In this document: positions 17,509 through 26,895 of the stretch, piece after piece
How positions within the stretch are numbered: the stretch's first letter is position 1
Layout: each line of letters opens with the position of its first letter
Assembly (NCBI GenBank): GCA_021843755.1
Contig: JAKBWB010000005.1
Span: 62,001 to 126,000 of the forward strand
Length of the DNA: 64,000 bases
DNA from: Pseudomonadota bacterium
GTDB lineage: Bacteria; Pseudomonadota; Gammaproteobacteria; Steroidobacterales; Steroidobacteraceae
Direction: 5' to 3'
Program-made: the position numbers and the translations under genes
Notes under the pieces: model-generated
Databases searched by the model: none
What the model was told of the DNA's origin: nothing
Seen by the model: the letters and a program-made list of their open reading frames with translations, nothing else

Positions 17509-19236
17509 CTACGAGGCCTGCGCGGGCAGAACATGATCGACCAGAAGCTGCAGCCGCCGCTCGCCCTGGTACTCATTGACATCCAGACGATACACGAGCC
17601 GGCATGCGCCCCGCGGCAACGCGGCCGTCGAGCCGGCCTCGAGAAAGTTGAACGCGATCGCATCGAAGGCGCGGTTGCGCGCTCCCTGCACCCACATCTT
17701 CACGTGCCGCTCGCCAACCACGCGCGCGGCGCGCACCGTGAACACTCCATCGAAACACGGCTCCGGGAATGATTGCCCCCAGGGCCCGGCTGCGCGCAGC
17801 GCTTCGGCCGTCTCGAGTGCGATTTCCTCCAACGCCAGCTCGCCATCGGTCTCGATGCAATCGCGCAACGCGCCCTGATCCGGCCATGCGGCCACCTCGG
17901 CATCGAACAGCCGGGCGAACTCGTCGAGCCGCTCGCGGGCCAGCGTCAAGCCGGCGGCCATGGCATGCCCGCCAAAGCGGCCGATCAGCTCCGGATGGCG
18001 CGCATCGAGGCGGGCCAGCACGTCGCGGATGTGCACGCCCGGCACCGAACGGGCCGAGCCGCGCAGCGTGCCGTCCGAGCCGAGCGCGAAGGCAATCACC
18101 GGCCGGCGCACGCGGTCCTTGACGCGGCTGGCGACCAGCCCCACCACGCCCTGATGCCAGCCGGCATCGAAGAGGCACACCCCGCAGCGCTCGCGCGCAC
18201 CTGCCTCGCCGGAATTCAGGCCGCGCACCGCGGCCAACGCCTCGGCCTGCATGCGCGCCTCGATCTCCCGGCGCTCCCGATTGAGCGCATCGAGCTGCGC
18301 GGCCAGCGATTCGGCCGCACCCGCCTCGGCCAGCAGACACTGGATGCCGATCGTCATGTCATCGAGCCGGCCGGCGGCGTTGAGCCGCGGCGCGAGCGCA
18401 AAGCCGAGGTCCGCGCTGGTCACACGCTCGGGGGCCCGGCCGGCGGCCTCGAGCAGGGCGCGCACCCCGGGCACGCAGCGCCCGGCCCGGATGCGCTTGA
18501 GGCCCTGGGCCACGAGCACCCGATTGTTGTGATCGAGAGGCACCAGATCGGCCACTGTGCCGAGGGCCACCAGATCGAGGAACTCGGCGGCGGGCGGGGC
18601 TTGCGCGGGCGTCAGCCCCGCCTCATCGAGGCGCCGCTTCAGTGCCGCCATCACGTAGAACGCCACCCCGACTCCGGCGAGCGAGCGGCACGCGCAGCGG
18701 CTGCCCGGCAGGTTGGGATTGACGATCACGCGGGCGGCGGGCAATTGCTCACCGGGCAGATGATGATCGGTGATCAACACGTCGATACCGAGCCGGTGAG
18801 CCTCGGCCACTCCGGCGATGCTGGCAATGCCATTGTCGACGGTCACGATCAGGCTCGGGGCCTGCCCGGCCGCGACCCGCACGATCTCGGGCGTGAGACC
18901 GTAGCCGAACGTGAAGCGGTTCGGGACCAGGAAATGCGCCTCGAAACCCCAGGCCCGCAGCGCGCGCAGCATCAGCGCGGTGCTGGTGGCGCCGTCGGCA
19001 TCGAAATCACCGATCACCAGGATCCGCCCGCCCGCGCGCTGCGCGAGCAACAGATCGACGGCCGCCTCGATCGACTCCAGCGTACCGACCGGCGTCAGCC
19101 GCTCGAGCGAGGTGTCCAGATCGCGCAGGCTCACAATGCCCCGCCCGCGATACACCCGGCGCAACACCGGGTGCAGCTGCGCGCCAAGCGCCTCGCTCAT
19201 GGCGCTCTCGCGGCGCACCACCCGCAGAGCGTTCAT
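17509..19236 (-). CDS. recJ: Single-stranded-DNA-specific exonuclease RecJ
   Basis: 5'-3' single-strand exonuclease of recombination and mismatch repair. DHH phosphoesterase motifs are present: GDFDADGATSTALMLRAL (motif I), TVDNGIAS (motif II), and LITDHHLPGE (motif III, DHH). The DHHA1 region includes GRFGGHAMAAGLTL. At 575 residues it matches E. coli RecJ. The ATG at 19236 overlaps the upstream gene's stop as ATGA. The next gene downstream on this strand is the LuxR-type regulator, after about 290 bases. Confidence 0.95.
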   Translation of the reverse strand: MNALRVVRRESAMSEALGAQLHPVLRRVYRGRGIVSLRDLDTSLERLTPVGTLESIEAAVDLLLAQRAGGRILVIGDFDADGATSTALMLRALRAWGFEAHFLVPNRFTFGYGLTPEIVRVAAGQAPSLIVTVDNGIASIAGVAEAHRLGIDVLITDHHLPGEQLPAARVIVNPNLPGSRCACRSLAGVGVAFYVMAALKRRLDEAGLTPAQAPPAAEFLDLVALGTVADLVPLDHNNRVLVAQGLKRIRAGRCVPGVRALLEAAGRAPERVTSADLGFALAPRLNAAGRLDDMTIGIQCLLAEAGAAESLAAQLDALNRERREIEARMQAEALAAVRGLNSGEAGARERCGVCLFDAGWHQGVVGLVASRVKDRVRRPVIAFALGSDGTLRGSARSVPGVHIRDVLARLDARHPELIGRFGGHAMAAGLTLARERLDEFARLFDAEVAAWPDQGALRDCIETDGELALEEIALETAEALRAAGPWGQSFPEPCFDGVFTVRAARVVGERHVKMWVQGARNRAFDAIAFNFLEAGSTAALPRGACRLVYRLDVNEYQGERRLQLLVDHVLPAQAS

Positions 19237-20264
19237 GCGAGCGCTCCGAGCCCGCCGCGGCGGCGGCGCCAGCGCCGCAGGCGGTCGGCGCGCGCAAGCC
19301 GCCACAGCCGATCGTTGGCGAGGAGCGTCAAGCGCGCGACCGTCCCGGACCGAAGCGCCTCGAGCCCCGCGGCAATCCAACTCCGATCGAGCGCGGCGAG
19401 CGCCTCGGCAAGGTCCCAGCCCGGCTCGCGCCGCAGCGCGGCGGATACCTCCAGCGCCATCAGCGCCCGGGCTTCGAGCCCCGCGGGCGCGAGCGGCTGC
19501 GCCGGCGGCAGCGGCGCGCACCCGAGGCCGCCGAGACACGCCAAGCCCGCCAGATAGGGATCCGAGCCATACACGACCGCCCCATGACCCTGGCCTGCCG
19601 CCGCGCCCGGCGGCGCACCGCCGCCCGCGCCGGCGGCCGCCTCACCGCCGCCCCAGATCCACAGCTGCGAGAGCGGTGGCTCGCCCTGCCGCGCGCGCGC
19701 CTCGTTGAGCGGATGCGCGTGCAGCCACATCTCGATCTCGGCGCCGAGCCGCCGCAACACCGCGGCGCCCTCGCCGAGCGGCAGCGCCTCGAGCAGCCCG
19801 GCCTGCGGCACGCGCGCGGGGTCGCACGTGCGCGCGCTCAATCCACGGGGCGCGCCGAGGAGAAACTCCCCCGACGCGAGCGGCGCGAGCGCAAAGCCCG
19901 ATCCGGCGAACGTGCTGTTGAAATCCGCGGCGAGGCGCGCGAGGGTCTGCGGCGCGAGGCACAGCCGGCCGCTGCGCCGCAGGTGCACTCGGCCAACGCC
20001 CGCGATCAGATGCAGCGGGGAGGCAAACCAGACCGTCTCACCCGGCACCGGCTGGCCGGCGGCCGCGATGCTCGCCGGCGGCAGCTGCGCGTATTGCGTG
20101 AGCCCGAGCCAGCGGGCGACCCAAGCGCGCCAGTCGGATTGCGGTCCGCGCTGGTGCGCGAAGCGCGCAATGTGCTCGAGCGCGGGCATTGCCGCGGAGG
20201 CGCCGGCCGGCTCCGGCGCGCCGGCCAGATACAAATCGGTGATGATGATGACGAGTTCGCGCAC
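19233..20264 (-). CDS. RpfE-like / phosphoglycerate mutase-like protein of unknown function
   Basis: A 343-residue protein starting with GTG (VRELVIIITDLYLAG). The opening beta strand with IITD and an internal motif QLWIWGGGEAAAG resemble the alkaline-phosphatase-like, cofactor-independent phosphoglycerate mutase-related family. Members of it lie next to recJ in Xanthomonas (RpfE) and in betaproteobacteria. I do not see a complete set of metal ligands, so catalysis is doubtful. The middle is Gly/Ala-rich (GEAAAGAGGGAPPGAAAGQG), and the C-terminus is Arg-rich. It overlaps recJ by 4 bases and is divergent from the Xcc1710-like gene, only 18 bases away. Confidence 0.6.
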   Translation of the reverse strand: MRELVIIITDLYLAGAPEPAGASAAMPALEHIARFAHQRGPQSDWRAWVARWLGLTQYAQLPPASIAAAGQPVPGETVWFASPLHLIAGVGRVHLRRSGRLCLAPQTLARLAADFNSTFAGSGFALAPLASGEFLLGAPRGLSARTCDPARVPQAGLLEALPLGEGAAVLRRLGAEIEMWLHAHPLNEARARQGEPPLSQLWIWGGGEAAAGAGGGAPPGAAAGQGHGAVVYGSDPYLAGLACLGGLGCAPLPPAQPLAPAGLEARALMALEVSAALRREPGWDLAEALAALDRSWIAAGLEALRSGTVARLTLLANDRLWRLARADRLRRWRRRRGGLGALA

Positions 20265-20282
20265 GAGCGGTATGGTAGCGTG

Positions 20283-20654
20283 ATGGACATCACCTTAGAG
20301 CGCGGCATGCAGCTGAACACGGTGCGCGCCTACTCGGCCGAAGTGCTGCGGATCGGGCCGACCGAGGTGCGCGCGAGCTGCCTGGTCACCGCCGAGCGCC
20401 TGATCACGCCGTGGGCTCCCGAGCGCTTCGAGGCGCTCGGGCTCGAGCATCTTGCCGAGATCTTCGCCCTCGAGCCGCAGGTCGTGTTGATCGGCACCGG
20501 ATGGCGCCAGCGCTTCGCACCGGCGCAGATCCGCGCGGCCTTCACCGAACGGCGCGTCGGACTGGAAGTGATGGAACTCGCGGCGGCCTGCCGGACATTC
20601 AACGTCCTGGTCCACGAAGGCCGGCAGGTCGCCGCCGCGCTGTTCTTCGAGTAG
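20283..20654 (+). CDS. Xcc1710-like / Mth938-domain protein (DUF498)
   Basis: A 123-residue single-domain protein starting MDITLERGMQLNTVRAYSAE and containing LEPQVVLIGTGWRQRFAP and LEVMELAAACRTFNVLVHEG, the typical Mth938/NDUFAF3-type fold. The eukaryotic relative NDUFAF3 assists complex I assembly; the role of the bacterial proteins is not established. The ATG is 18 bases from the divergent GTG of the RpfE-like gene, so any promoter must overlap that gene. Alternative upstream starts would run antisense through it. Confidence 0.8.
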   Translation: MDITLERGMQLNTVRAYSAEVLRIGPTEVRASCLVTAERLITPWAPERFEALGLEHLAEIFALEPQVVLIGTGWRQRFAPAQIRAAFTERRVGLEVMELAAACRTFNVLVHEGRQVAAALFFE

Positions 20655-21375
20655 CCGCCAGCGGCGCAGGGACTGCGCGCGATGCGCCTCGAAGAAGACA
20701 CAGGGGGAGGGGCTTTGACTCAACGACCCACCGCGCCGACGTCGCCGTGGCACGCGAGATTGTTGTTGCTTTTGCGGATCGAGATATATTGCTTTTGTGT
20801 GGGCGTCCCCTCCTCCCTGTGCCCTCTTGGCGTATGGTAACCACGCGACTTCCGGCAAAGCAAGGGATTTCACGCAACCGCTCGAATATCGCTCGCGCCG
20901 CCGGCCATCGCTCGAGGCCGCCTTGCATTGCGGATCGTTGTGCGCATCAGCTCGTGCGCCCGGGCCGCGGCGCCCGGCGCGCCGGCACCCTCGCTGCTGG
21001 CGCGCCTCGAAGCGCCGCTCCTTCACTCCGGCGGCGAACGAACCAGGATCCGACCCGCCCGAACCGCTCCGATCGATGCGGGCTCCAACCTCACGAGGCG
21101 TAACACCAACGCCGTCAGCTGCCGCACCGCGCCCGCCACGCAGCCCGCCGGCCGGGAACCGTTGCGAGGGACGCGACGGTCCGGAACATCCGCCGATCGT
21201 GGTGCCCGTACCGTCATTTGCATCGGGCAGTTACCCGGTATAGCCTAAGCCGCCCATTACATCAGCGTCGTCAGCCGGGTCGGCGCCCGCAGCGAGTGCC
21301 GCGGGAGGGGCCAGCTGTATCCGCTCACGTTCCCCTCATCCTGACCGGTGAATCCGTGTGGAGGCTGGCCGGACC
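20655..21375. other. 720-base region without a convincing gene
   Basis: Open frames here are Arg/Pro-rich and look like chance frames of GC-rich DNA. An AT-richer island lies at about 20755-20800, with the 9-mer TTGCTTTTG at 20766-20774 and again at 20789-20797. The last 150 bases probably carry the promoter and leader of the BNR-repeat gene; ATTTGC (21216) and TATAGC (21239) are a weak pair 17 bases apart. I saw no tRNA, transposase remnant or clear terminator. Confidence 0.5.
20763..20790 (+). promoter_or_regulatory. Weak promoter candidate in the large intergenic region
   Basis: TTGTTG (20763-20768) and TATATT (20785-20790) are separated by 16 bases. The -10 matches five of six consensus bases and the -35 only three. 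It sits in the AT-rich island and points towards the BNR gene about 580 bases away, so it would drive either a long leader or a short non-coding transcript. Confidence 0.3.
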
Positions 21376-24300
21376 ATGACGAAATCTTCCAGGATCGTAG
21401 TTTGGGCGCTGGCGCTTGCCGCCGGCCTGGCCTCGAGCTTGCCCTCGAGCGCCCTCGCGCGCGTGAACCCCGACCTCTATGCCGGGCTGAAGTGGCGTAA
21501 CGTCGGCCCATTTCACGGTGGCCGCGCGGCCGCGGTCACCGGCGTCATCGGCGAGCCCGGTGTGTACTACGTGGGCACCCCCGAGGGGGGCATCTGGAAA
21601 ACCACGAGCGCCGGGGTCACCTGGTTTCCGATCTTCGATCGCATCAAACAGGTCGACAGTATCGGCGCGATCGCCGTGGCCCCCTCCGATCCGCAGGTCG
21701 TGTACGCGGGTACGGGCGATCCCACCGTGATCAACCCCTTTGTCGGCAGCCTGGGCGATGGCATGTGGAAATCCACCAACGCCGGCCGCACCTGGCACCA
21801 CATCGGCCTCGAGGCCACCGTGATGATCGACAGCATCGTGGTCGATCCTCACAACTCCAACGTGGTGGTGGTATCGGCGCTTGGCAATGCCACACACCAC
21901 GGGGGCGGTGTCTACCGCAGCACCAACGGCGGCAAGACCTGGACCCGGGTGCTCGAGCCCGCGCACTATCTCGGGACGCGGGAAGTCGTGTCCGACTGGG
22001 GCGATCCGCACATCCTGCTGGCCGTCGCCGCGGGCACGGGCGGTCCCTTCTTCAAATTCCGGCATGGCCCGAAGGCCAAGCCCAAACCGCCGCTGCTGTT
22101 CAAATCGACCAATGACGGCCGCACCTGGACTGCGCTGAAGATTCCGCCCTTCCCCGGCCGCGTGAGCGTGGCGATCGCCGACCATGGCCGGCGCATCTAC
22201 ATCGTCGGCAACACCATCGAGCACGGCTCCGGGCTGTTCCGCTCCGACGACGGCGGCGCCACCTGGAAGCACATGGCCGTCAACGACAAGCGCATCAGCA
22301 ACGGCCAGGGCAACTACAGCTGCGGGGTGTTCGTCGATCCGCAGAATGCGAATATCCTGTACACCGTCAGCACGGCCATGTACCGCTCCACCAATGGGGG
22401 CGTCACTTTTCACGCCTTCAAGGGCGCCCCCGGCGGGGAGGATTACCACTCTCTGTGGATCGACCCCCGCAACGCCGCGCGCATGGAGGTCGCCTCCGAC
22501 CAGGGCGCGAGCGTCACGCTCGACGGCGGCCGCACCTGGAGCCTGTGGTACACCGAACCGATCTCGCAGATCTATCATGTCGCCACCACGAGCCAATATC
22601 CCTATTGGATCGCCGGCGCGCAGCAGGATACGGGCGCGGTCATGATCCGCAGCCGCAGCAACTGGGGCCAGGTCGACTTCACCGACTGGAGCCCGGTGCC
22701 GTCTTCCGAATTCGGCTACATCGCGCCTGATCCTCTGCACCCGCACATCCTCTATGCGATCGGCTATGGTCCGGGCGGCGGCGGCGGCGGCCTGGTCAAA
22801 ATCAACATGTTCACCGGCCAATGGGAGAACATCGCGCCGAACTTCGGCGCGCGCGCCAAGGACTATCGGGCCAGCCGCAGCCTGCCGATGAAATTCGACA
22901 CCGCCTTCGACCCCAGTGCCCTCTACGTCGCCTATCAGTGTCTGCTGGTTTCCCGCAACGGCGGCGATTCCTGGCAAGCCTTCAGCCCCGCCCTCACCAC
23001 CGCCAAGGGCGCCCCGCCGGTGCCGTGTGGCACACCGCTCCCCGCCGCGAAGAAAAAAGCGCGCCGCCCCCGCAACCCCTTCAAACCCGCCGGACCTGTC
23101 ATCGTCGACTTTTCACTCTCCAAGGTCAGGCCGGGCGTGGTCTGGACCGTGAGCAGCAACAACCAGATCTACAACACCATGGATGGCGGCAAGCGCTGGA
23201 ACAACGTGAGCAACATCACCGGCCTGCCGCCCCACGCCCACCTGCATACCATCACAGCCGGCGATTCGGCCGATACCGCCTATGTCACCGCCCGCATCTC
23301 CAGCCGCCGCCACCACCACCACCACAAGGCGGCCGCCGCGGTGCACGGCAAGGCGCCCAAGAGCGCCCCGCCCGTCCATCAGGACACCGATCTGCCGCTC
23401 ATCTGGCGCACCACCGACGGCGGCAGGACGTGGGTGAGCATCACCCGTGGATTGCCCCGCAACCAACGCAGTGGCAGCTGGGTGAATGCGCTGCGCGCCG
23501 ATCCGAAGCAACCCGGCCTGCTGTTTCTCGCCACGGGGACGACCGTCTACGTCAGCTTCGACAATGGCAATCACTGGCAGTCGCTGCGGCAGAACCTGCC
23601 CAGCACCGCCGTCACCGATCTGGTCGTTCACACCCAATATCACCTGAACGACCTGGTCATCAGCACCTTCGGCCGTGGCTTCTGGGTGCTCGATGACTTC
23701 ACACCCCTGCGCTCGATTGCCACCCATGCCCGGGCCATCGCCGCCTCGCCGGCCTATCTGTTCCGGCCCGAAACGGCCATTCGCGCCCGCGAGAACAGCA
23801 ATTGGGATCAGCCGTTCGACATCGAAGTGCCGCATGCCCCCAACCCGCCCTATGGGGTGATCGTGGATTATTACCTGCGCCACAAGCCCAACGGACCGAT
23901 CAAGCTGCAAGTCTTCGATGCCCGCGGCAACCTGGTGCGCACCCTGACGAGCACGCTGCCGCCGCCGATCAAGGGCCAGCTCTATCCCCGCTACTGGCTG
24001 GCCTCGCCTCAGGCGCGCGCCCTGCCCACCCGCGTCGGCCTGAATCGCTACGCATGGAACCTGCGTTATGCCCCGCCGCCGGCCTTCCGGCACGACCTTG
24101 AAAACCAGATGAACACCGTGGCCGGCGCCACCACCCCGGGCCCGCATGGTCCGCAGGTGATTCCCGGGGTTTACACGCTCAAGCTCACCGTGGACGGGCA
24201 CGTCTACACCCGCCACGTCACCGTCATGAACGATCCGCGCGTCGGGCAGAGCCGCGTACTGCTGGCCGCGCTGCGCGCCCAGAACCGCATGAACAGGCGC

Positions 24301-24789
24301 GCCTACCGGGGCATGCAGCGCAGCTACCGAGGCTATCAGGAGGTGAACGCCGTCAGGGTTCAGTTGACAGCCCTGATGCACACGCACCTGAGCAAGCCAC
24401 TCGCCACACAGGCCAAGGCGCTCGAGGCCCGCCTGCGCAAGATTGGCGGGAACAAGTCATCGGGCGGCTTCCTCGCCAGGCTCCTGCATCCGCGGCCGCC
24501 ACCGAAGCCCAATGCGCTGCGCTCCTTCGTCGCCGTGAACAACGCCTACAACAGCCTGATCAGCCTCATGCAGGTGGGCATGGACATGTGGCCGACACCG
24601 GCCCAACTCGCCACGCTGAACGCCGACTGCCGTCACTACGACCGCACGGTCGCCAGCTGGACGAGCCTGCAGACAGGCAAGCTCGCCGCGTTCAACACCG
24701 CGTTGGCCGCGAACCATCTGCACGAGCTGCGGCTCGCGCCGGTCGGGCTCGCCGCGTCATCCTGCGGCTTCGTGGTTGACTCGCGCTGA
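21376..24789 (+). CDS. Exported BNR/Asp-box repeat protein (sortilin/VPS10-like beta-propeller)
   Basis: A large protein, 1137 residues. The signal peptide is MTKSSRIVVWALALAAGLAS up to about residue 28. I count about eleven Asp-box-like motifs (for example STNAGRTW, STNGGKTW, STNDGRTW, SDDGGATW, TLDGGRTW, TTDGGRTW), spread over residues about 50-760, indicating one or two large beta-propellers like those of exo-sialidases or VPS10 domains. His residues 646-650 form a run between propeller blades. The C-terminal 350 residues include a beta-sandwich-like part and a helical tail. ATG at 21376 has GGAGG ten bases upstream. Substrate and location (periplasm or secreted) are unknown. Confidence 0.85.
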   Translation: MTKSSRIVVWALALAAGLASSLPSSALARVNPDLYAGLKWRNVGPFHGGRAAAVTGVIGEPGVYYVGTPEGGIWKTTSAGVTWFPIFDRIKQVDSIGAIAVAPSDPQVVYAGTGDPTVINPFVGSLGDGMWKSTNAGRTWHHIGLEATVMIDSIVVDPHNSNVVVVSALGNATHHGGGVYRSTNGGKTWTRVLEPAHYLGTREVVSDWGDPHILLAVAAGTGGPFFKFRHGPKAKPKPPLLFKSTNDGRTWTALKIPPFPGRVSVAIADHGRRIYIVGNTIEHGSGLFRSDDGGATWKHMAVNDKRISNGQGNYSCGVFVDPQNANILYTVSTAMYRSTNGGVTFHAFKGAPGGEDYHSLWIDPRNAARMEVASDQGASVTLDGGRTWSLWYTEPISQIYHVATTSQYPYWIAGAQQDTGAVMIRSRSNWGQVDFTDWSPVPSSEFGYIAPDPLHPHILYAIGYGPGGGGGGLVKINMFTGQWENIAPNFGARAKDYRASRSLPMKFDTAFDPSALYVAYQCLLVSRNGGDSWQAFSPALTTAKGAPPVPCGTPLPAAKKKARRPRNPFKPAGPVIVDFSLSKVRPGVVWTVSSNNQIYNTMDGGKRWNNVSNITGLPPHAHLHTITAGDSADTAYVTARISSRRHHHHHKAAAAVHGKAPKSAPPVHQDTDLPLIWRTTDGGRTWVSITRGLPRNQRSGSWVNALRADPKQPGLLFLATGTTVYVSFDNGNHWQSLRQNLPSTAVTDLVVHTQYHLNDLVISTFGRGFWVLDDFTPLRSIATHARAIAASPAYLFRPETAIRARENSNWDQPFDIEVPHAPNPPYGVIVDYYLRHKPNGPIKLQVFDARGNLVRTLTSTLPPPIKGQLYPRYWLASPQARALPTRVGLNRYAWNLRYAPPPAFRHDLENQMNTVAGATTPGPHGPQVIPGVYTLKLTVDGHVYTRHVTVMNDPRVGQSRVLLAALRAQNRMNRRAYRGMQRSYRGYQEVNAVRVQLTALMHTHLSKPLATQAKALEARLRKIGGNKSSGGFLARLLHPRPPPKPNALRSFVAVNNAYNSLISLMQVGMDMWPTPAQLATLNADCRHYDRTVASWTSLQTGKLAAFNTALAANHLHELRLAPVGLAASSCGFVVDSR

Positions 24790-24868
24790 GCGCGGTCCGG
24801 CCCGAGCGCTACGCCGGCGGATTTCCGCCCACGGGCACGCGCGCCCGGCAGCCGCCCTTGGCCGATCG

Positions 24869-25501
24869 TCAACCCTTGCCGCCGAGCAGCGGCACGAAAG
24901 CGACGCGCCCGAGCGATTCACGCGTCACGCTCTCCTCACGCCGCGTGAAGCGTATCAGCTCCTGCTCGCCCTCCGGACCGACCGGTACCACCAGCCGGCC
25001 GCCCGGGGCAAGCTGCGCGAGCAGCTCCCGCGGCACCGCCAGCGGCGCGGCCGCCACCAGAATGCCCTCGAACGGCCCCTGAGCTCTCCAGCCCTGCGTG
25101 CCGTCGCCATGACGGAACTTGACGTTGCGGATGTCGAGCTCCCGCAGGCGCTCCCTGGCGCGCTCGAGCAATGCGCCGATGCGCTCGACCGTGCACACCT
25201 GCTCCACCAGCGGCGCCAACACCGCCGTCTGATAGCCGCAGCCGGTGCCCACTTCCAACACTTTGCCGAGCGGACCGCCCTGCAGCAGCGCCTCGCTCAT
25301 GCGGGCCACGATGTACGGCTGGGATATGGTCTGACCGAAGCCGATCGGCAGCGCCGTATCCTCGTAGGCGCGGCTGCCGAGTGCCTCGTCGACGAAGATA
25401 TGCCGCGGCACGTTGCGAATGCGATCGAGCACGGCGAGGTTGGCGATGCCTTGCTCGCGCAGCCGCTGCACCAGGCGGTCGCGGGTTCGCGCGGAGGTCA
25501 T
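24869..25501 (-). CDS. pcm: Protein-L-isoaspartate O-methyltransferase
   Basis: Methylates isoaspartyl residues in damaged proteins using S-adenosylmethionine. The SAM site is [18 protein letters not shown], preceded by the [17 protein letters not shown] signature. At 210 residues it is of normal size, with the ATG at 25501 ([20 protein letters not shown]). It lies 26 bases after surE, the usual partner. The nlpD-rpoS pair that commonly follows in gammaproteobacteria is not here; instead the convergent BNR gene ends 79 bases away. Confidence 0.94.
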   Translation of the reverse strand: MTSARTRDRLVQRLREQGIANLAVLDRIRNVPRHIFVDEALGSRAYEDTALPIGFGQTISQPYIVARMSEALLQGGPLGKVLEVGTGCGYQTAVLAPLVEQVCTVERIGALLERARERLRELDIRNVKFRHGDGTQGWRAQGPFEGILVAAAPLAVPRELLAQLAPGGRLVVPVGPEGEQELIRFTRREESVTRESLGRVAFVPLLGGKG

Positions 25502-25527
25502 GCCGATGCCCGAGAAGCGCAGATCGC

Positions 25528-26283
25528 TCAATCGATGCCCTCCAGCCAGCGCCGCAGCGGCTCGAGGGCGCCGTGGCGCGTCAGATCGATCTGCATGGGC
25601 GTGATCGAGACGCACCCTTCTGCGATGGCATGAAAATCCGTGCCCGGGCCCGCATCCTGCTCCGGGCCCGCCGGTCCGATCCAGTACACCGGCCGGCCGC
25701 GCGGATCGCGCGCCGGCACGACCGGCTCGGAGCGGTGCCGGTAGCCGAGTCGGGTGACGCGATAGCCGCGCAGCGCCTCGTAGGGCACATCGGGAACGTT
25801 GACGTTCAGAATGAGCGAGGCATCCAGGGGGCGGCTGAGCATCTCGGCGACCAGGCGCCGAGCCACCGCCGCCCCGGTCTGGAAGTGCCGGGCGCCGGCC
25901 GCCGCGCCGCACAGCGACACCGCCAGCGTCGGCAGGCCGAGGAACCGGCCCTCGATCGCCGCGGCCACCGTGCCGGAATACAGCACGTCATCGCCGAGAT
26001 TGGCGCCGTCGTTGATTCCGGAGACGACCATGTCGTGATCGGTGTCGAACAGGCCCGTGATCGCCAGGTGCACGCAATCGGTCGGCGTACCCTGCACGCA
26101 GTAGACCCCGGGCTCGACCTCGAGCACCCGCAGCGGCACATCGAGCGTGAGCGAGTTGCTCGCGCCGCTGCGGTTGCGATCGGGAGCGACGATGGTCACC
26201 TCGGCGAGCTCCGCGAGACTCTGGCGGAGCATGCGGATCCCCGGGGCGTGATAGCCGTCGTCATTGCTGAGCAGGATCTTCAC
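25528..26283 (-). CDS. surE: 5'/3'-nucleotidase SurE
   Basis: Metal-dependent nucleoside monophosphate phosphatase linked to stationary-phase survival. The start [19 protein letters not shown] has the Asp pair of the metal site. SGASNSLT and [19 protein letters not shown] are the other catalytic boxes. The length of 251 residues fits the family. The GTG at 26283 aligns with family starts; no strong ribosome site is seen. In most relatives surE overlaps truD, but here an antiparallel Smr gene separates them, so surE-pcm likely has its own promoter in the 78-base divergent gap. Confidence 0.95.
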   Translation of the reverse strand: MKILLSNDDGYHAPGIRMLRQSLAELAEVTIVAPDRNRSGASNSLTLDVPLRVLEVEPGVYCVQGTPTDCVHLAITGLFDTDHDMVVSGINDGANLGDDVLYSGTVAAAIEGRFLGLPTLAVSLCGAAAGARHFQTGAAVARRLVAEMLSRPLDASLILNVNVPDVPYEALRGYRVTRLGYRHRSEPVVPARDPRGRPVYWIGPAGPEQDAGPGTDFHAIAEGCVSITPMQIDLTRHGALEPLRRWLEGID

Positions 26284-26329
26284 AGACGCGGTTCGATCTC
26301 GGCGAGGAACGCTCCTCGGGAAGGGCGCG

Positions 26330-26337
26330 ACTATACT
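26330..26337. promoter_or_regulatory. Possible shared -10 element of the surE/smr divergent promoter
   Basis: ACTATACT reads TATACT on the plus strand (towards smr) and TATAGT on the minus strand (towards surE), each matching five of six -10 bases. No good -35 was found for either direction, so this is weak. Confidence 0.25.
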
Positions 26338-26361
26338 GGACTGAAACTCGGCGGAGGTAGC

Positions 26362-26895
26362 GTGTGCGTATCGGATCCCGAGGATGACCGGCGGCTGTTC
26401 CGCGAGGCGGTTCGCGACGTCAAGCGGCTCGATCGCCCCGCTCGGGTGCCTGAGCGGCCCAAACCGCGTCCCGCGGCGCGTTTCGCGCGCGCCGAGCGGC
26501 TCGCCGTGCTCGAGGAAAGCCTGCGTGACGTGCCGTTGGATCCGGCCCTCGAGGGCGGTGACACCCTCGTGTTTCGCCGCCCCGGCGTGCAGCCGGCCGT
26601 GCTGCGGCGCCTGCGGCGCGGCGAGTACCGCGTGCAGGGCGAGATCGACCTGCACGGGCTCACCGTGCGCCAGGCCAAAGAGGCGCTGCGGGAATTCCTG
26701 GCGGAGGCCCTGCGCCGGCACTGGCGCTGCGTGCGCATCGTGCATGGCAAGGGCCTGCGCTCCGGTCATCGCGGCCCGGTATTGAAAGGCACCGTCGCGT
26801 CCGTCCTGCGCCGCCTCGGGCCAGTGCTCGCATTCGTCTCGGCGCGCCCCGCCGACGGCGGCACCGGCGCCGTCTATGTACTGATTTCCTCCTGA
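26362..26895 (+). CDS. Smr-domain protein (putative endonuclease, SmrA/SmrB type)
   Basis: A 177-residue protein with a C-terminal Smr domain: [20 protein letters not shown] with the DLHG motif, then [20 protein letters not shown] with the HGKG motif. These are the nuclease-linked boxes seen in MutS2 and E. coli SmrA/SmrB. The N-terminal 85 residues are charged, as in SmrB-type proteins acting on collided ribosomes. Start is GTG at 26362 with GGAGG 4 bases before it. The gene runs opposite to both neighbours and its 3' end overlaps the truD stop region by 22 bases. Confidence 0.85.
   Translation: MCVSDPEDDRRLFREAVRDVKRLDRPARVPERPKPRPAARFARAERLAVLEESLRDVPLDPALEGGDTLVFRRPGVQPAVLRRLRRGEYRVQGEIDLHGLTVRQAKEALREFLAEALRRHWRCVRIVHGKGLRSGHRGPVLKGTVASVLRRLGPVLAFVSARPADGGTGAVYVLISS

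Noticed and set aside
20599-20928. 109-codon minus-strand frame in the large gap
   Set aside because: It overlaps the end of the Xcc1710-like gene, has no ribosome site and resembles no family I recognise.
20411-21103. Arg-rich plus-strand frame through the large intergenic gap
   Set aside because: It begins inside the Xcc1710-like gene in another frame and is low-complexity Arg/Pro/Ser; it looks like a chance frame.
20655-21375. A tRNA or attachment site in the large gap
   Set aside because: I searched by eye for T-arm sequences (GGTTCGA type) and a CCA end on both strands and found none; no integrase is present.
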